DNA of 13,082 nucleotides from contig JBCBSN010000119.1 in the NCBI GenBank assembly GCA_039819225.1, forward strand, positions 1-13,082. Direction: 5' to 3'. The stretch comes from Ulvibacterium sp039819225 (GTDB lineage Bacteria > Bacteroidota > Bacteroidia > Flavobacteriales > Flavobacteriaceae). Every line of letters begins with the position of its first letter. Position 1 is the stretch's first letter. Position numbers and translations under genes: made by a program. The notes beneath the pieces are model-generated. The model ran no database searches, was not told the origin of the DNA, and saw only the letters and a list, made by a program, of their open reading frames with translations. This document shows positions 6,894-12,850 of this stretch, piece after piece.

Positions 6894-7801
6894 TAACTCC
6901 GTGGAATTCGTCCGCCGCTGCCCCCTCTGCGATTGCCATTTCGGAAACGTTGGGACATTTCCTCCATTTTTTCCGCCATGATCGCGTCATACTCCTTTTG
7001 GCCCACTACCTTTCCCTTGGTAGGTTCTTCCAGTTTTAGTTTCCCTTTGGGGTTCAATTCCAATTTGCTGCACAGAATAGCCGTACGGCCATCGTTTACC
7101 TCCAAGATCAGGCCGGGAAGCCCCCAGTACGGCCCTGGCCCCTGACTAATGGGAATCTCCGGAGTATACCAGGCCGTTATTACCTGGGTTTGGGGCTCTT
7201 CCATCCGGGCCGTAAGTATCCCCGTACGGGAAGAGTCCTTTTGAATACTGTCCCGGGGCGTTTCTCCCTGCCGGTCCCTTCCCCGTCGGAACATCCTTCT
7301 GAATCTATCGAACATAAGCGTATCCGGTTTCTTCTCCACGGTGGCCTTATAGCAAGTGTAATTGCCTATCTTCTTGGTTTCCGAACCCAATTGCCATTCC
7401 CAAACGGCCAGGCTATCCTTGATCAAAAAGTTTTTCCCGAACATTTCACGTTGGTTGCTATACCCTTGCTGCTGTATGTTTTTGTACAAACTACCGCCGC
7501 CCATAGATCCGGGCATTAGGCGAAAGCCCCGCCCTTGAGAATTGCCGGTTGGGGCGTCCAATTCCTCTTCCTGCTCATAGATGGATTGTATCCTATCAAA
7601 AGTCAGCGTATAGGTTCGGTTCATGGCCCTTTTTAAGTTTTCGCGGATACGCTGTTTGCGCTCTTCCGGAATGGGCCTACCATCCAAATCCGCGTTTATG
7701 GACGTTTTGGCCCGGTACGTGGCCACCCCTTTGAAATCTTGGGAAAAGGCGGAAGACATCATCAAAAAGACACCTATGAACACCCATACTGTTTTTTTCA
7801 T
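6893..7801 (-). CDS. GLPGLI family protein
   Basis: Exported protein of unknown function, a family found in Bacteroidota and often next to outer-membrane barrels such as the one here. From the chosen ATG at 7801 the product is 302 residues. MKKTVWVFIGVFLMMSSAFSQ is a standard signal peptide; the frame is open 20 codons further upstream (to 7861), but that would bury the signal. The signature appears as YWGLPGLILEVNDG at 225-238. Other family features are YTLTF (64-68), a Trp-rich segment (AVWEWQLG, 132-139) and AWYTPEIPIS (210-219). Two stretches are very Arg-rich: 166-177 (RFRRMFRRGRDR) and the C-terminus (RFRNGNRRGGSGGR). It is the first gene of a two-gene operon under a candidate promoter with the triple-repeat operator just upstream. 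Confidence 0.9.
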   Translation of the reverse strand: MKKTVWVFIGVFLMMSSAFSQDFKGVATYRAKTSINADLDGRPIPEERKQRIRENLKRAMNRTYTLTFDRIQSIYEQEEELDAPTGNSQGRGFRLMPGSMGGGSLYKNIQQQGYSNQREMFGKNFLIKDSLAVWEWQLGSETKKIGNYTCYKATVEKKPDTLMFDRFRRMFRRGRDRQGETPRDSIQKDSSRTGILTARMEEPQTQVITAWYTPEIPISQGPGPYWGLPGLILEVNDGRTAILCSKLELNPKGKLKLEEPTKGKVVGQKEYDAIMAEKMEEMSQRFRNGNRRGGSGGRIPRS

Positions 7802-7838
7802 TTTTGTAATCTTTAGTTTAACTGGAGTACTTTCCCTG

Positions 7839-7866
7839 CAAAGTTGACATTTACTATCCAATCCAA
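7839..7866 (-). promoter_or_regulatory. Candidate promoter of the GLPGLI/outer-membrane protein operon
   Basis: On the minus strand TTG (7864-7866), 17 bases, then CAACTTTG (7839-7846), one mismatch from TAnnTTTG. Transcription would start near 7833, about 32 bases before the ATG at 7801. The imperfect -7 box fits a promoter needing an activator, and the direct repeats lie immediately upstream of the -33 box. Confidence 0.45.
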
Positions 7867-7894
7867 GCGTTAAGGTGTGTTAAGCAGTGTTAAG
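7867..7894. promoter_or_regulatory. Three 10-bp direct repeats: likely response-regulator operator
   Basis: TTAAG occurs at 7870, 7880 and 7890 in near-identical contexts (GCGTTAAG, GTGTTAAG, GTGTTAAG), so the units repeat at exactly one helical turn. OmpR/PhoB-family regulators bind tandem half-sites at 10-11 bp spacing, and such a regulator is encoded next door at 9389. The repeats adjoin the -33 box of the GLPGLI promoter and lie a similar distance from the kinase start. The repeats are visible; the bound protein is inferred. Confidence 0.65.
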
Positions 7895-7922
7895 CCGTAG
7901 CGGGAACCCCACTTATTATTAA

Positions 7923-7930
7923 TAGTTTTG
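7923..7930 (+). promoter_or_regulatory. -7 element just before the histidine kinase start
   Basis: TAGTTTTG matches TAnnTTTG exactly and ends five bases before the GTG at 7935, so the transcript would be leaderless or nearly so. No TTG -33 box is visible at the normal distance, which suggests activation from the repeats at 7867-7894 or a chance match. Confidence 0.35.
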
Positions 7931-7934
7931 ACGT

Positions 7935-9392
7935 GTGAAGACCATAAAACATCAGGGATTGCTCTATCTTATTGTGCTCACCGTTATAGCCACCATAAGC
8001 ATCCAGGTGTATTGGAACGTAGAAAATTATAAGGCCAACGAACGACAGCTTATCGCCGAGGTCCAAAATAGCCTGGACAACAGTGTGGAGAACTACTATG
8101 CCGATTTGGCCAAGACCGACTTCTTCGCCTTTATGGGCCGGGACACTTTAAGAAGAAGACGGTCGGAGAGCCGTATTAGCATCTTCGGCAAGGATAGTGT
8201 GGTAAATATTGAAATGTCCCCCAAAAAATCACGGGATGCCCTTGCCTTTTTGTTGGAGGGAACGGATTCCGCCAACATTCATATCACGCCCCGTAACCCA
8301 CCGCGACCGCCTCGGAGAATGCGTCTGTTCGGAGAAAAAATAAGGGATAGCAGCAGCTCTATACGACTGTTGCTGAACCGCTTGATCACCTCGGCAACCA
8401 ACGAAAACCCGGATATCCCAAAAATTGATAGCCTGTTTGGTCAAGAAATGCGACGCAAGGAAATTGGCCTGGCCTACCGGCTCCAGTATTTTGAGGACGA
8501 TACCCTTAAAACCTCCCTGGCCCATGGTGAAGCCAAGGCCTATGCCCTTCATACGCGCTCCAATTCCACCTATTTGTTGAATTTCCAAAAGTTGGAACTG
8601 CACTATAGCAATCCCGTTTTGACCATTTTGAAGAAAAGTCTTTTGGGCATCCTGCTTTCCCTACTACTTTCGGGCTGTATCGTTTTTTCCCTTTTCTATC
8701 TCTTACATATTATCAAAAAGCAGAAACAACTTTCAGAAATCAAGAATGACCTGATCAGTAACATCACTCATGAGTTTAAAACCCCGATAGCCACCGTATC
8801 CGCCGCCTTGGAGGGGATACAAAGTTTTAACGCGGTAAACGACCGTGAAAAAACGGACAAATACGTGGAATTGTCCAGTGCCCAGCTTACCAAACTCCAC
8901 AGCATGGTAGAAAAACTGTTGGAAACGGCCACCCTGGCCGGGGAACGCCTTAAGCTAAACAAGGAACCCAAAGATTTAGTGGCCCTATTGACCAACCAAG
9001 TGAAAAAATTCAAGATGGTGAGCACCAAGGAATGGCTTTTTCAAAGCAATACGAAACAGCTGATCAGGGATATAGACCCCTTCCATTTTGAGAACGCCAT
9101 AACCAACTTGTTGGACAATGCCCAAAAATATGGCGGGGACAAAATTGCCGTACATCTCAATAGCCATGGCGATCAAGTAGAAATTACTGTGGCGGATAAT
9201 GGGGGCGGTATTGAAAAATCCCAACGGGATAGAATATTCGACCAATTTTATCGCATCCCCACGGGGAATCGGCATGATGTCAAGGGTTTTGGAATTGGCC
9301 TATACCATGCCAAAAAGATTATTGAGCAGCATTCCGGAAGCTTGGTCCTGGTGCCCAGCCGTGAACAAAGTATTTTTAAAATTACCCTGTGA
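7935..9392 (+). CDS. Sensor histidine kinase (two-component system)
   Basis: Inner-membrane sensor of 485 residues that should autophosphorylate on His and pass phosphate to the adjacent regulator. TM1 is at about 8-28, a periplasmic region at about 29-234 and TM2 at about 235-260. The HisKA H-box is LISNITHEFKTPIATVSAALEG with His279. The HATPase domain has N-box NAITNLLDNAQKYG (387-400), G1 DNGGGI (421-426) and G2 GFGIGLYHA (451-459). All catalytic motifs are intact. No HAMP or PAS domain is evident; TM2 leads directly into the dimerisation helix. The periplasmic part matches no domain I recognise and has a Pro/Arg-rich stretch (TPRNPPRPPRRMR, 118-130). Start is GTG, with an in-frame TGA just upstream (7929-7931). 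Its TGA overlaps the regulator's GTG by four bases. Confidence 0.93.
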   Translation: MKTIKHQGLLYLIVLTVIATISIQVYWNVENYKANERQLIAEVQNSLDNSVENYYADLAKTDFFAFMGRDTLRRRRSESRISIFGKDSVVNIEMSPKKSRDALAFLLEGTDSANIHITPRNPPRPPRRMRLFGEKIRDSSSSIRLLLNRLITSATNENPDIPKIDSLFGQEMRRKEIGLAYRLQYFEDDTLKTSLAHGEAKAYALHTRSNSTYLLNFQKLELHYSNPVLTILKKSLLGILLSLLLSGCIVFSLFYLLHIIKKQKQLSEIKNDLISNITHEFKTPIATVSAALEGIQSFNAVNDREKTDKYVELSSAQLTKLHSMVEKLLETATLAGERLKLNKEPKDLVALLTNQVKKFKMVSTKEWLFQSNTKQLIRDIDPFHFENAITNLLDNAQKYGGDKIAVHLNSHGDQVEITVADNGGGIEKSQRDRIFDQFYRIPTGNRHDVKGFGIGLYHAKKIIEQHSGSLVLVPSREQSIFKITL

Positions 9393-10069
9393 GCGCGTCT
9401 ATAAAAATTCTCTTGGCCGAAGACGAACCGGCATTGGGACAAATTGTAAAGGAAAGTCTGGAGACCCGGGATTTTGAGGTAATCCTCTGCACTGATGGGG
9501 AAATGGCTTGGAAACAGTACCTGCAGCACAAGCCCGCACTACTGGTACTGGACGTGATGATGCCCAAAAAGGACGGCTTTGCCCTTGCCCGGGACATACG
9601 GGAGCAGGACAAAAGGACCCCTATCCTCTTTTTAACGGCCAAATCCCAGACCTCGGATGTCGTAAATGGATTCCATTTGGGTGGCAACGATTACCTTAAA
9701 AAGCCGTTCAGTATGGAGGAATTGATCGTACGTATGCATGCGCTTTTGGATAGGGCCAGCCAAAGGGAAGACCTAGAAACTATCCGCATAGGCCAATATT
9801 CCTTTAATTATCCCAAACAGCGTTTGACCTTTAAGGGGGACGATCAATACCTGACCCACAAGGAAACGGAATTGCTATATCATTTGGCAGAACAACGCAA
9901 CCAGGTGCTAGACCGCTCCCTGATCCTAAAAAAACTATGGGGGGACGATGACTTTTTCAATGCCCGGAGCATGGACGTATTTATTACCAGACTTCGCAAA
10001 AAATTAAAGCAAGATCCTTCGGTGGAAATCCTTAACGTAAGGGGTATTGGGTATAAGCTTATTTGTTAG
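9389..10069 (+). CDS. Response regulator, OmpR/PhoB family
   Basis: DNA-binding regulator of 226 residues, partner of the kinase it overlaps (GTGA, four bases). The receiver domain (about 5-118) has the acidic pair Glu11-Asp12, phospho-acceptor Asp55 in LLVLDVMMPKKDG, Thr83 in ILFLTAK and Lys105 in LKKPF. The winged-helix effector domain (about 130-226) has LTHKETELLYHLAEQ, then the recognition region SLILKKLWGDDDFFNARSMDVFITRLRKKL, and ends VRGIGYKLIC. Every conserved residue expected for phosphorylation is present. The three 10-bp repeats at 7867-7894 are a natural target, which would make this an autoregulated system also controlling the divergent GLPGLI/barrel operon. The 147-base interval to the next gene has no convincing terminator. 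Confidence 0.95.
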   Translation: MSASIKILLAEDEPALGQIVKESLETRDFEVILCTDGEMAWKQYLQHKPALLVLDVMMPKKDGFALARDIREQDKRTPILFLTAKSQTSDVVNGFHLGGNDYLKKPFSMEELIVRMHALLDRASQREDLETIRIGQYSFNYPKQRLTFKGDDQYLTHKETELLYHLAEQRNQVLDRSLILKKLWGDDDFFNARSMDVFITRLRKKLKQDPSVEILNVRGIGYKLIC

Positions 10070-10216
10070 GGGGTTCTCTAATTTTAGTAACCGAGCTTTC
10101 CGTTTTTTTGATATCGAGAAATTGGTTACCCTTTGGACAAATGTTCCCAGCAATTAAGCAAATTTTGGATTTCGAAAAGTCTATTTAAACGTGGGGTTCA
10201 ATTGCGCCATGCTTAA

Positions 10217-10729
10217 TTATCTTTTCAATTTCGATTTTATACGCGGCATATTCTGCAGTAACTCTTTGAATTCTTTCAAATCGTTATTTTTGAATGCTTT
10301 CTTGGGAATGACATTTGCGACAAGTTTATTTTGATATATCAAAATCCAATTGTTCAATTCTAACACTTTATGCGTTTGAGGCCAATCCATTTCCGAAGCA
10401 AACGAATCTCCAGAAATACTAATCTTCTCTTCATCAAATACATATATTATTTTTTCCTTAAGTCTTTTATGGGAGTCAAAATTCCTTTTTGCAGATCTAT
10501 AAACCGAAAAGGGTAAAAAAAACAAAGCAAATAGTCCAAAACCTAATTGGAAATAAGGAGGTCTGTCCATTGCCGTAAAAAGCCCTAAAAAATAGAGTGC
10601 CGATGATACAAGCATTATCAAACCTACAACAGTAATAAATATGAATATGGGCCTTTTGTAAGTCAGCCTAAACATAAGGCGAATGTACTCCGTACTTGTC
10701 AATTTAGATTCTATTCTTATTTTTTCCAT
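10217..10729 (-). CDS. YcxB-like family membrane protein
   Basis: A 170-residue protein with two membrane segments (about 28-50 and 58-77) and a cytoplasmic C-terminal domain of YcxB type (about 92-160). The domain shows IIYVFDEEKISIS, then DWPQTHKVLELNNWILIYQNKLVANVIPKKAF. The Trp, the Glu-x-x-x-x-Ile-x-x-Tyr run and the IPK-x-AF ending are the pattern of that domain. Function of the family is unknown. ATG start without a clear Shine-Dalgarno. It is the first of four minus-strand accessory genes and is convergent with the response regulator. Its codons are visibly more AT-rich than those of nusA or the two-component genes. Confidence 0.75.
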   Translation of the reverse strand: MEKIRIESKLTSTEYIRLMFRLTYKRPIFIFITVVGLIMLVSSALYFLGLFTAMDRPPYFQLGFGLFALFFLPFSVYRSAKRNFDSHKRLKEKIIYVFDEEKISISGDSFASEMDWPQTHKVLELNNWILIYQNKLVANVIPKKAFKNNDLKEFKELLQNMPRIKSKLKR

Positions 10730-11022
10730 TCACTTTCTGTATCGATTTGCAGAACAAGATATGTAAATACGCCAGAACAAACTCATAATATCGATGAAGT
10801 CTGACAGAATTGGTTATCCATTCAAAATACTGTGGCACACCCAACCCGCAGCTTGACAACCCGTTACGGCTACCATGTCATTTCCGGAGAAAGTTTAAGG
10901 AAAGGTATGGGAAATTCGACTTTCGGGATTACGCTACTTTTCTGACTCTTGGATAGTATAGAAAACCCTGGGATTATGTGGTTTTTTGGAGATGAAAAAT
11001 TCGGATAGACCCGCCCATAGAA
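10730..11022. other. Noncoding interval holding a diverged repeat
   Basis: No gene can be supported in these 293 bases. The interval contains repeat copy A (10848 to about 10935). No convincing promoter or terminator is visible. Confidence 0.6.
10848..10935 (+). repeat. Intergenic direct repeat, copy A
   Basis: Begins GCAGCTTGACAACC and ends near CTTTCGGGA. It aligns with copy B at 11603 without gaps over about 78 bases at roughly 70% identity by eye, and better if small gaps are allowed. The shared core includes AAGGTATGGG-type and CTTTCGGGA blocks. One forward frame stays open in both copies (LDN...FRKKLRE/FRRKFKE...YG...FRD), so it may be a remnant of a coding sequence, but neither copy is a complete ORF. 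Confidence 0.6.
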
Positions 11023-11493
11023 TTATCCTTTTCGTGATTCTTTGAAATGTTGATAAATGTACATTTTTACTTCATGGTAATTCTCATATTGATATGCATT
11101 AAAGGTAATAAGCTCATCGTTTTTTAGAATTATTTCCAGACTTTGATATCCATCCTTTTTTCCCGGGAATTGATAGTTTGAAATTCGGCGGGTCCTGAAT
11201 TTCGAAATCTGCTTAAAGTCAAAATATTCTGTCTTCTTTTTTAGTAGATATTTTACTTTGATTCCACTTTTTGTTACAAAAATCTTTTTAATGTCGTCCA
11301 CGGCAAAAAATTTGATGTAGTAGATAAAACCTGTGAATATTAATAAAGATGCCCAAAACAAGAATGATTTATAGTTTAACTCACCATTGCTGAATGAATG
11401 ATAAATGGATACGACTAGAATTAGAATCACTGAAGTATAGCCGAAAAACAGAAGAATCCAATATTGATATCTAAAGTGTGAGGTAACTGTCAC
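11023..11493 (-). CDS. Two-TM membrane protein with PH-like C-terminal domain, function unknown
   Basis: Product of 156 residues from the GTG at 11493. Two membrane segments (about 11-31 and 41-62) precede a soluble beta-rich domain (about 68-155: IFVTKSGIKVKYLLKKKTEYFDFKQISKFRTRR, then SLEIILKNDELITFNAY). The latter resembles small bacterial PH-like domains; the assignment is by pattern only. The frame stays open to a TTG at 11595, but that TTG directly follows a stop. No ATG exists in the N-terminal part, and a TACTTTTG promoter element lies at 11524-11531, inside the longer version. I therefore prefer the GTG at 11493 or the TTG at 11499. The layout (two TMs plus one small cytoplasmic domain) parallels the YcxB-like gene downstream. 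Confidence 0.65.
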   Translation of the reverse strand: MTVTSHFRYQYWILLFFGYTSVILILVVSIYHSFSNGELNYKSFLFWASLLIFTGFIYYIKFFAVDDIKKIFVTKSGIKVKYLLKKKTEYFDFKQISKFRTRRISNYQFPGKKDGYQSLEIILKNDELITFNAYQYENYHEVKMYIYQHFKESRKG

Positions 11494-11523
11494 ATTCAAA
11501 GGTTTTTCAAAATTTTTGCAACA

Positions 11524-11531
11524 CAAAAGTA
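11524..11531 (-). promoter_or_regulatory. -7 element for the PH-like protein gene
   Basis: TACTTTTG on the minus strand matches TAnnTTTG, about 30 bases before the preferred GTG at 11493. No clear TTG at the -33 distance. It helps decide the start, because the longest possible ORF would begin upstream of it. Confidence 0.35.
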
Positions 11532-11602
11532 TGCCCAAAAAATGTAACCATATAACGCCGCTGACATATATGATCCGTGATTTCAGAAAGTACAATTAAG
11601 GG

Positions 11603-11690
11603 GCAGCTTGACAACCGTTTTACGACCACCAGGTCTTTTCGCAAAAAGTTAAGGGAAGGGTATGGGGAATTGGTCTTTCGGGACTGTCCT
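11603..11690 (+). repeat. Intergenic direct repeat, copy B
   Basis: Second copy of the element at 10848, starting GCAGCTTGACAACC in the same orientation. It lies just upstream of the PH-like protein gene on that gene's non-coding side, and copy A lies just downstream of the gene, so the two copies bracket it. The spacing between copies is 755 bases. Confidence 0.6.
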
Positions 11691-11774
11691 TTTTGGTATT
11701 CCATGCCCTAAAGATCGGATCGAAATACCAGACCTGCAAGATCTTAGGGAAAATATCCGGGGTTTTGAGACAGT

Positions 11775-11798
11775 CTGACGGTCTAGTATAACCGTCAG
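11775..11798. repeat. Perfect 8-bp inverted repeat
   Basis: CTGACGGT (11775-11782) and ACCGTCAG (11791-11798) pair perfectly around an 8-base loop. The right arm is part of the block shared with 12721-12740; the left arm replaces the sequence that in the other copy reads GCCTAACG. It has no U tract, so it is not a standard terminator. Confidence 0.65.
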
Positions 11799-11960
11799 TT
11801 ACGGGTTAATATGCGTTAATATTCGGTTTAGCACAGGCGTTAGCGATTCCGACCGCGCCCGAACGCGCCGTTCGGTACGGGCGGGGTAGATTCAAGCCCG
11901 TGCCGAGTGCAGTCAAAGCATAGTCGAACCCGCCGTAATTGCGGGGCCATTATTAGGCAC
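11785..11960 (-). repeat. Cassette-boundary (attC-like) element, copy 1, downstream of the secreted-protein gene
   Basis: This 176-base hairpin-rich noncoding element shares two blocks with copy 2: GTATAACCGTCAGTTAC at 11787-11803 and CCGCCGTAATTGCGG at 11930-11944. Inside is a GC-rich stem CCGAACG-CGC-CGTTCGG (11859-11875). On the minus strand it starts TGTGCCTAA, overlapping the end of the gene at 11963. At the far end the GTTAGGC found in copy 2 is missing, so that boundary looks decayed. With copy B it accounts for the gene-free stretch 11596-11962. Together with copy 2 it frames one gene. Confidence 0.65.
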
Positions 11961-11964
11961 AGTT
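11953..11964. repeat. Left terminal inverted repeat of the single-gene unit
   Basis: TTAGGCACAGTT, of which the last two bases are also part of the gene's stop codon. It matches the reverse complement of the right copy (12703-12714) at 11 of 12 positions. Confidence 0.7.
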
Positions 11965-12691
11965 ATTTACTGTCTGGGATTTTTCCACTAGCCCATTGTT
12001 CAATTTGCTTTTCAGCGCTTGGTATATACGAAAGCTGTTTTGTTTCTATTTCCAATGTAGCCAACGCGAGAATCAATATTTTGTGCTTAGGTTCAGAAAT
12101 GTAATCCTTGAGATACTTGTTAATTAAATAGCCCAAAACCCTTAATTCCGTATCACTTTCTTCAAATCCCGAAGGTATTAATGGTGCTACATGGACTTTT
12201 TTATTTCCAATTTCCGCGATATAATTAAGCTTGCCATCTTCATTTTTAATGGATACGACCTTAATATCTGTCGCTACTAGTTTTTTTTGATTTTTAATTT
12301 TGTTATTCCTTAGAATTCTTTCCAAGTCTTTTGTGTCGAAATTAGTTGGAAAGGTGTTTTTCGGATCGTAGGAACTTAATATTCGCTTTTCCAGTTCGTC
12401 TTTTATTGTAGGGCATTCGTTCTTTATAATCGCTCCGATTTTTTGATTAAACTCCGCAATATTATCAACAAATACCAACATTTCCTCCGGATTCAGAATT
12501 TTATGGATCCCTGCCCTAACTTCGGATTCATAACATTCATCAATTCGTAGGTTCATGTCCGTTTTAGCCGATACATCTCCTACACATTCGCACATTTTAT
12601 CTGCAACTTTTTCAGTTACTGATTTGATATCCTGTCCCTTGACAGAATAGAATGCAGCCAAAAAGATTAAAACTTTCAATATAATTTTCAT
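11963..12691 (-). CDS. Secreted hypothetical protein with four cysteines
   Basis: I do not recognise a named family. The 242-residue product has a clear signal peptide (MKIILKVLIFLAAFYSVKGQ, cleavage near 18-20) with no lipobox, so it is probably periplasmic. The N-terminal domain (about 21-105) is helical and has four Cys: C34 and C36 in KMCECVGDV, C53 in DECYES and C93 in NECPTI. That could give two disulfides. The remainder (about 110-242) is Lys/Glu-rich and mixed. ATG start, no Shine-Dalgarno and no TAnnTTTG box in the 20 bases before the upstream repeat, so it may rely on a promoter in the element or beyond. The gene almost exactly fills the space between two inverted TTAGGCACARTT ends, a single-gene cassette layout. 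Confidence 0.75.
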   Translation of the reverse strand: MKIILKVLIFLAAFYSVKGQDIKSVTEKVADKMCECVGDVSAKTDMNLRIDECYESEVRAGIHKILNPEEMLVFVDNIAEFNQKIGAIIKNECPTIKDELEKRILSSYDPKNTFPTNFDTKDLERILRNNKIKNQKKLVATDIKVVSIKNEDGKLNYIAEIGNKKVHVAPLIPSGFEESDTELRVLGYLINKYLKDYISEPKHKILILALATLEIETKQLSYIPSAEKQIEQWASGKIPDSK

Positions 12692-12702
12692 TCATCAGAT
12701 AG

Positions 12703-12714
12703 AATTGTGCCTAA
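12703..12714. repeat. Right terminal inverted repeat of the single-gene unit
   Basis: AATTGTGCCTAA, 11 bases before the gene's ATG complement. On the minus strand, continuing into the element, it reads GTTAGGCACAATT, which contains GTTAGGC, fitting the integron R' consensus GTTRRRY. Confidence 0.7.
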
Positions 12715-12828
12715 CGTTACGTATAACCGTCAGTTACCGGATTTGCGCATTAGTTTTTCGGTCTGGTCGCAAGCCTTGGCAATTGCGGATGGATTCGCCC
12801 TAAGCGAATCCGCCGTAATTGCGGTTAG
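12708..12828 (-). repeat. Cassette-boundary (attC-like) element, copy 2, between the serine hydrolase and secreted-protein genes
   Basis: About 120 bases, the size range of integron attC sites. On the minus strand it opens with GCTAACCGCAATTACGG, 20-odd bases after the hydrolase stop, and closes with TAACGTTAGGCAC just before the next gene. The two ends pair imperfectly (CTAAC and TTACG on both arms). Internally CAATTGCGG pairs with CCGTAATTG, and GGATTCGC (12791-12798) pairs perfectly with GCGAATCC (12804-12811) around CCTAA, giving a long bulged hairpin. Calling it attC is inference from structure and position; the 5' box does not fit RYYYAAC strictly. Confidence 0.6.
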
Positions 12829-12850
12829 CATCTTTGTTGTAGCACGTTGT

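Noticed and set aside
7802..7861. Longer start for the GLPGLI gene at 7861
   Set aside because: It would place 20 residues in front of a clean signal peptide and put the start upstream of the candidate promoter.
7867..7894. CRISPR-like short repeats
   Set aside because: Only three 10-bp units with 5-bp spacers and no cas genes; this is operator-like.
8229..8603. 124-codon minus-strand ORF inside the kinase gene
   Set aside because: It is antisense to an intact, well-conserved histidine kinase and its product has no domain; a frame shadow.
10070..10216. Terminator after the response regulator
   Set aside because: GTAACC and GGTTAC can pair at a distance, but the loop is about 30 bases and no U tract follows the stem.
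11494..11595. Extension of the PH-like protein gene to the TTG at 11595
   Set aside because: The TTG follows a stop codon directly, the extra 34 residues add nothing family-like, and a promoter element lies within the extension.
11907..12104. 65-codon plus-strand ORF over the end of the secreted-protein gene
   Set aside because: It runs through the repeat element and then antisense to the signal-peptide-bearing gene; no support.
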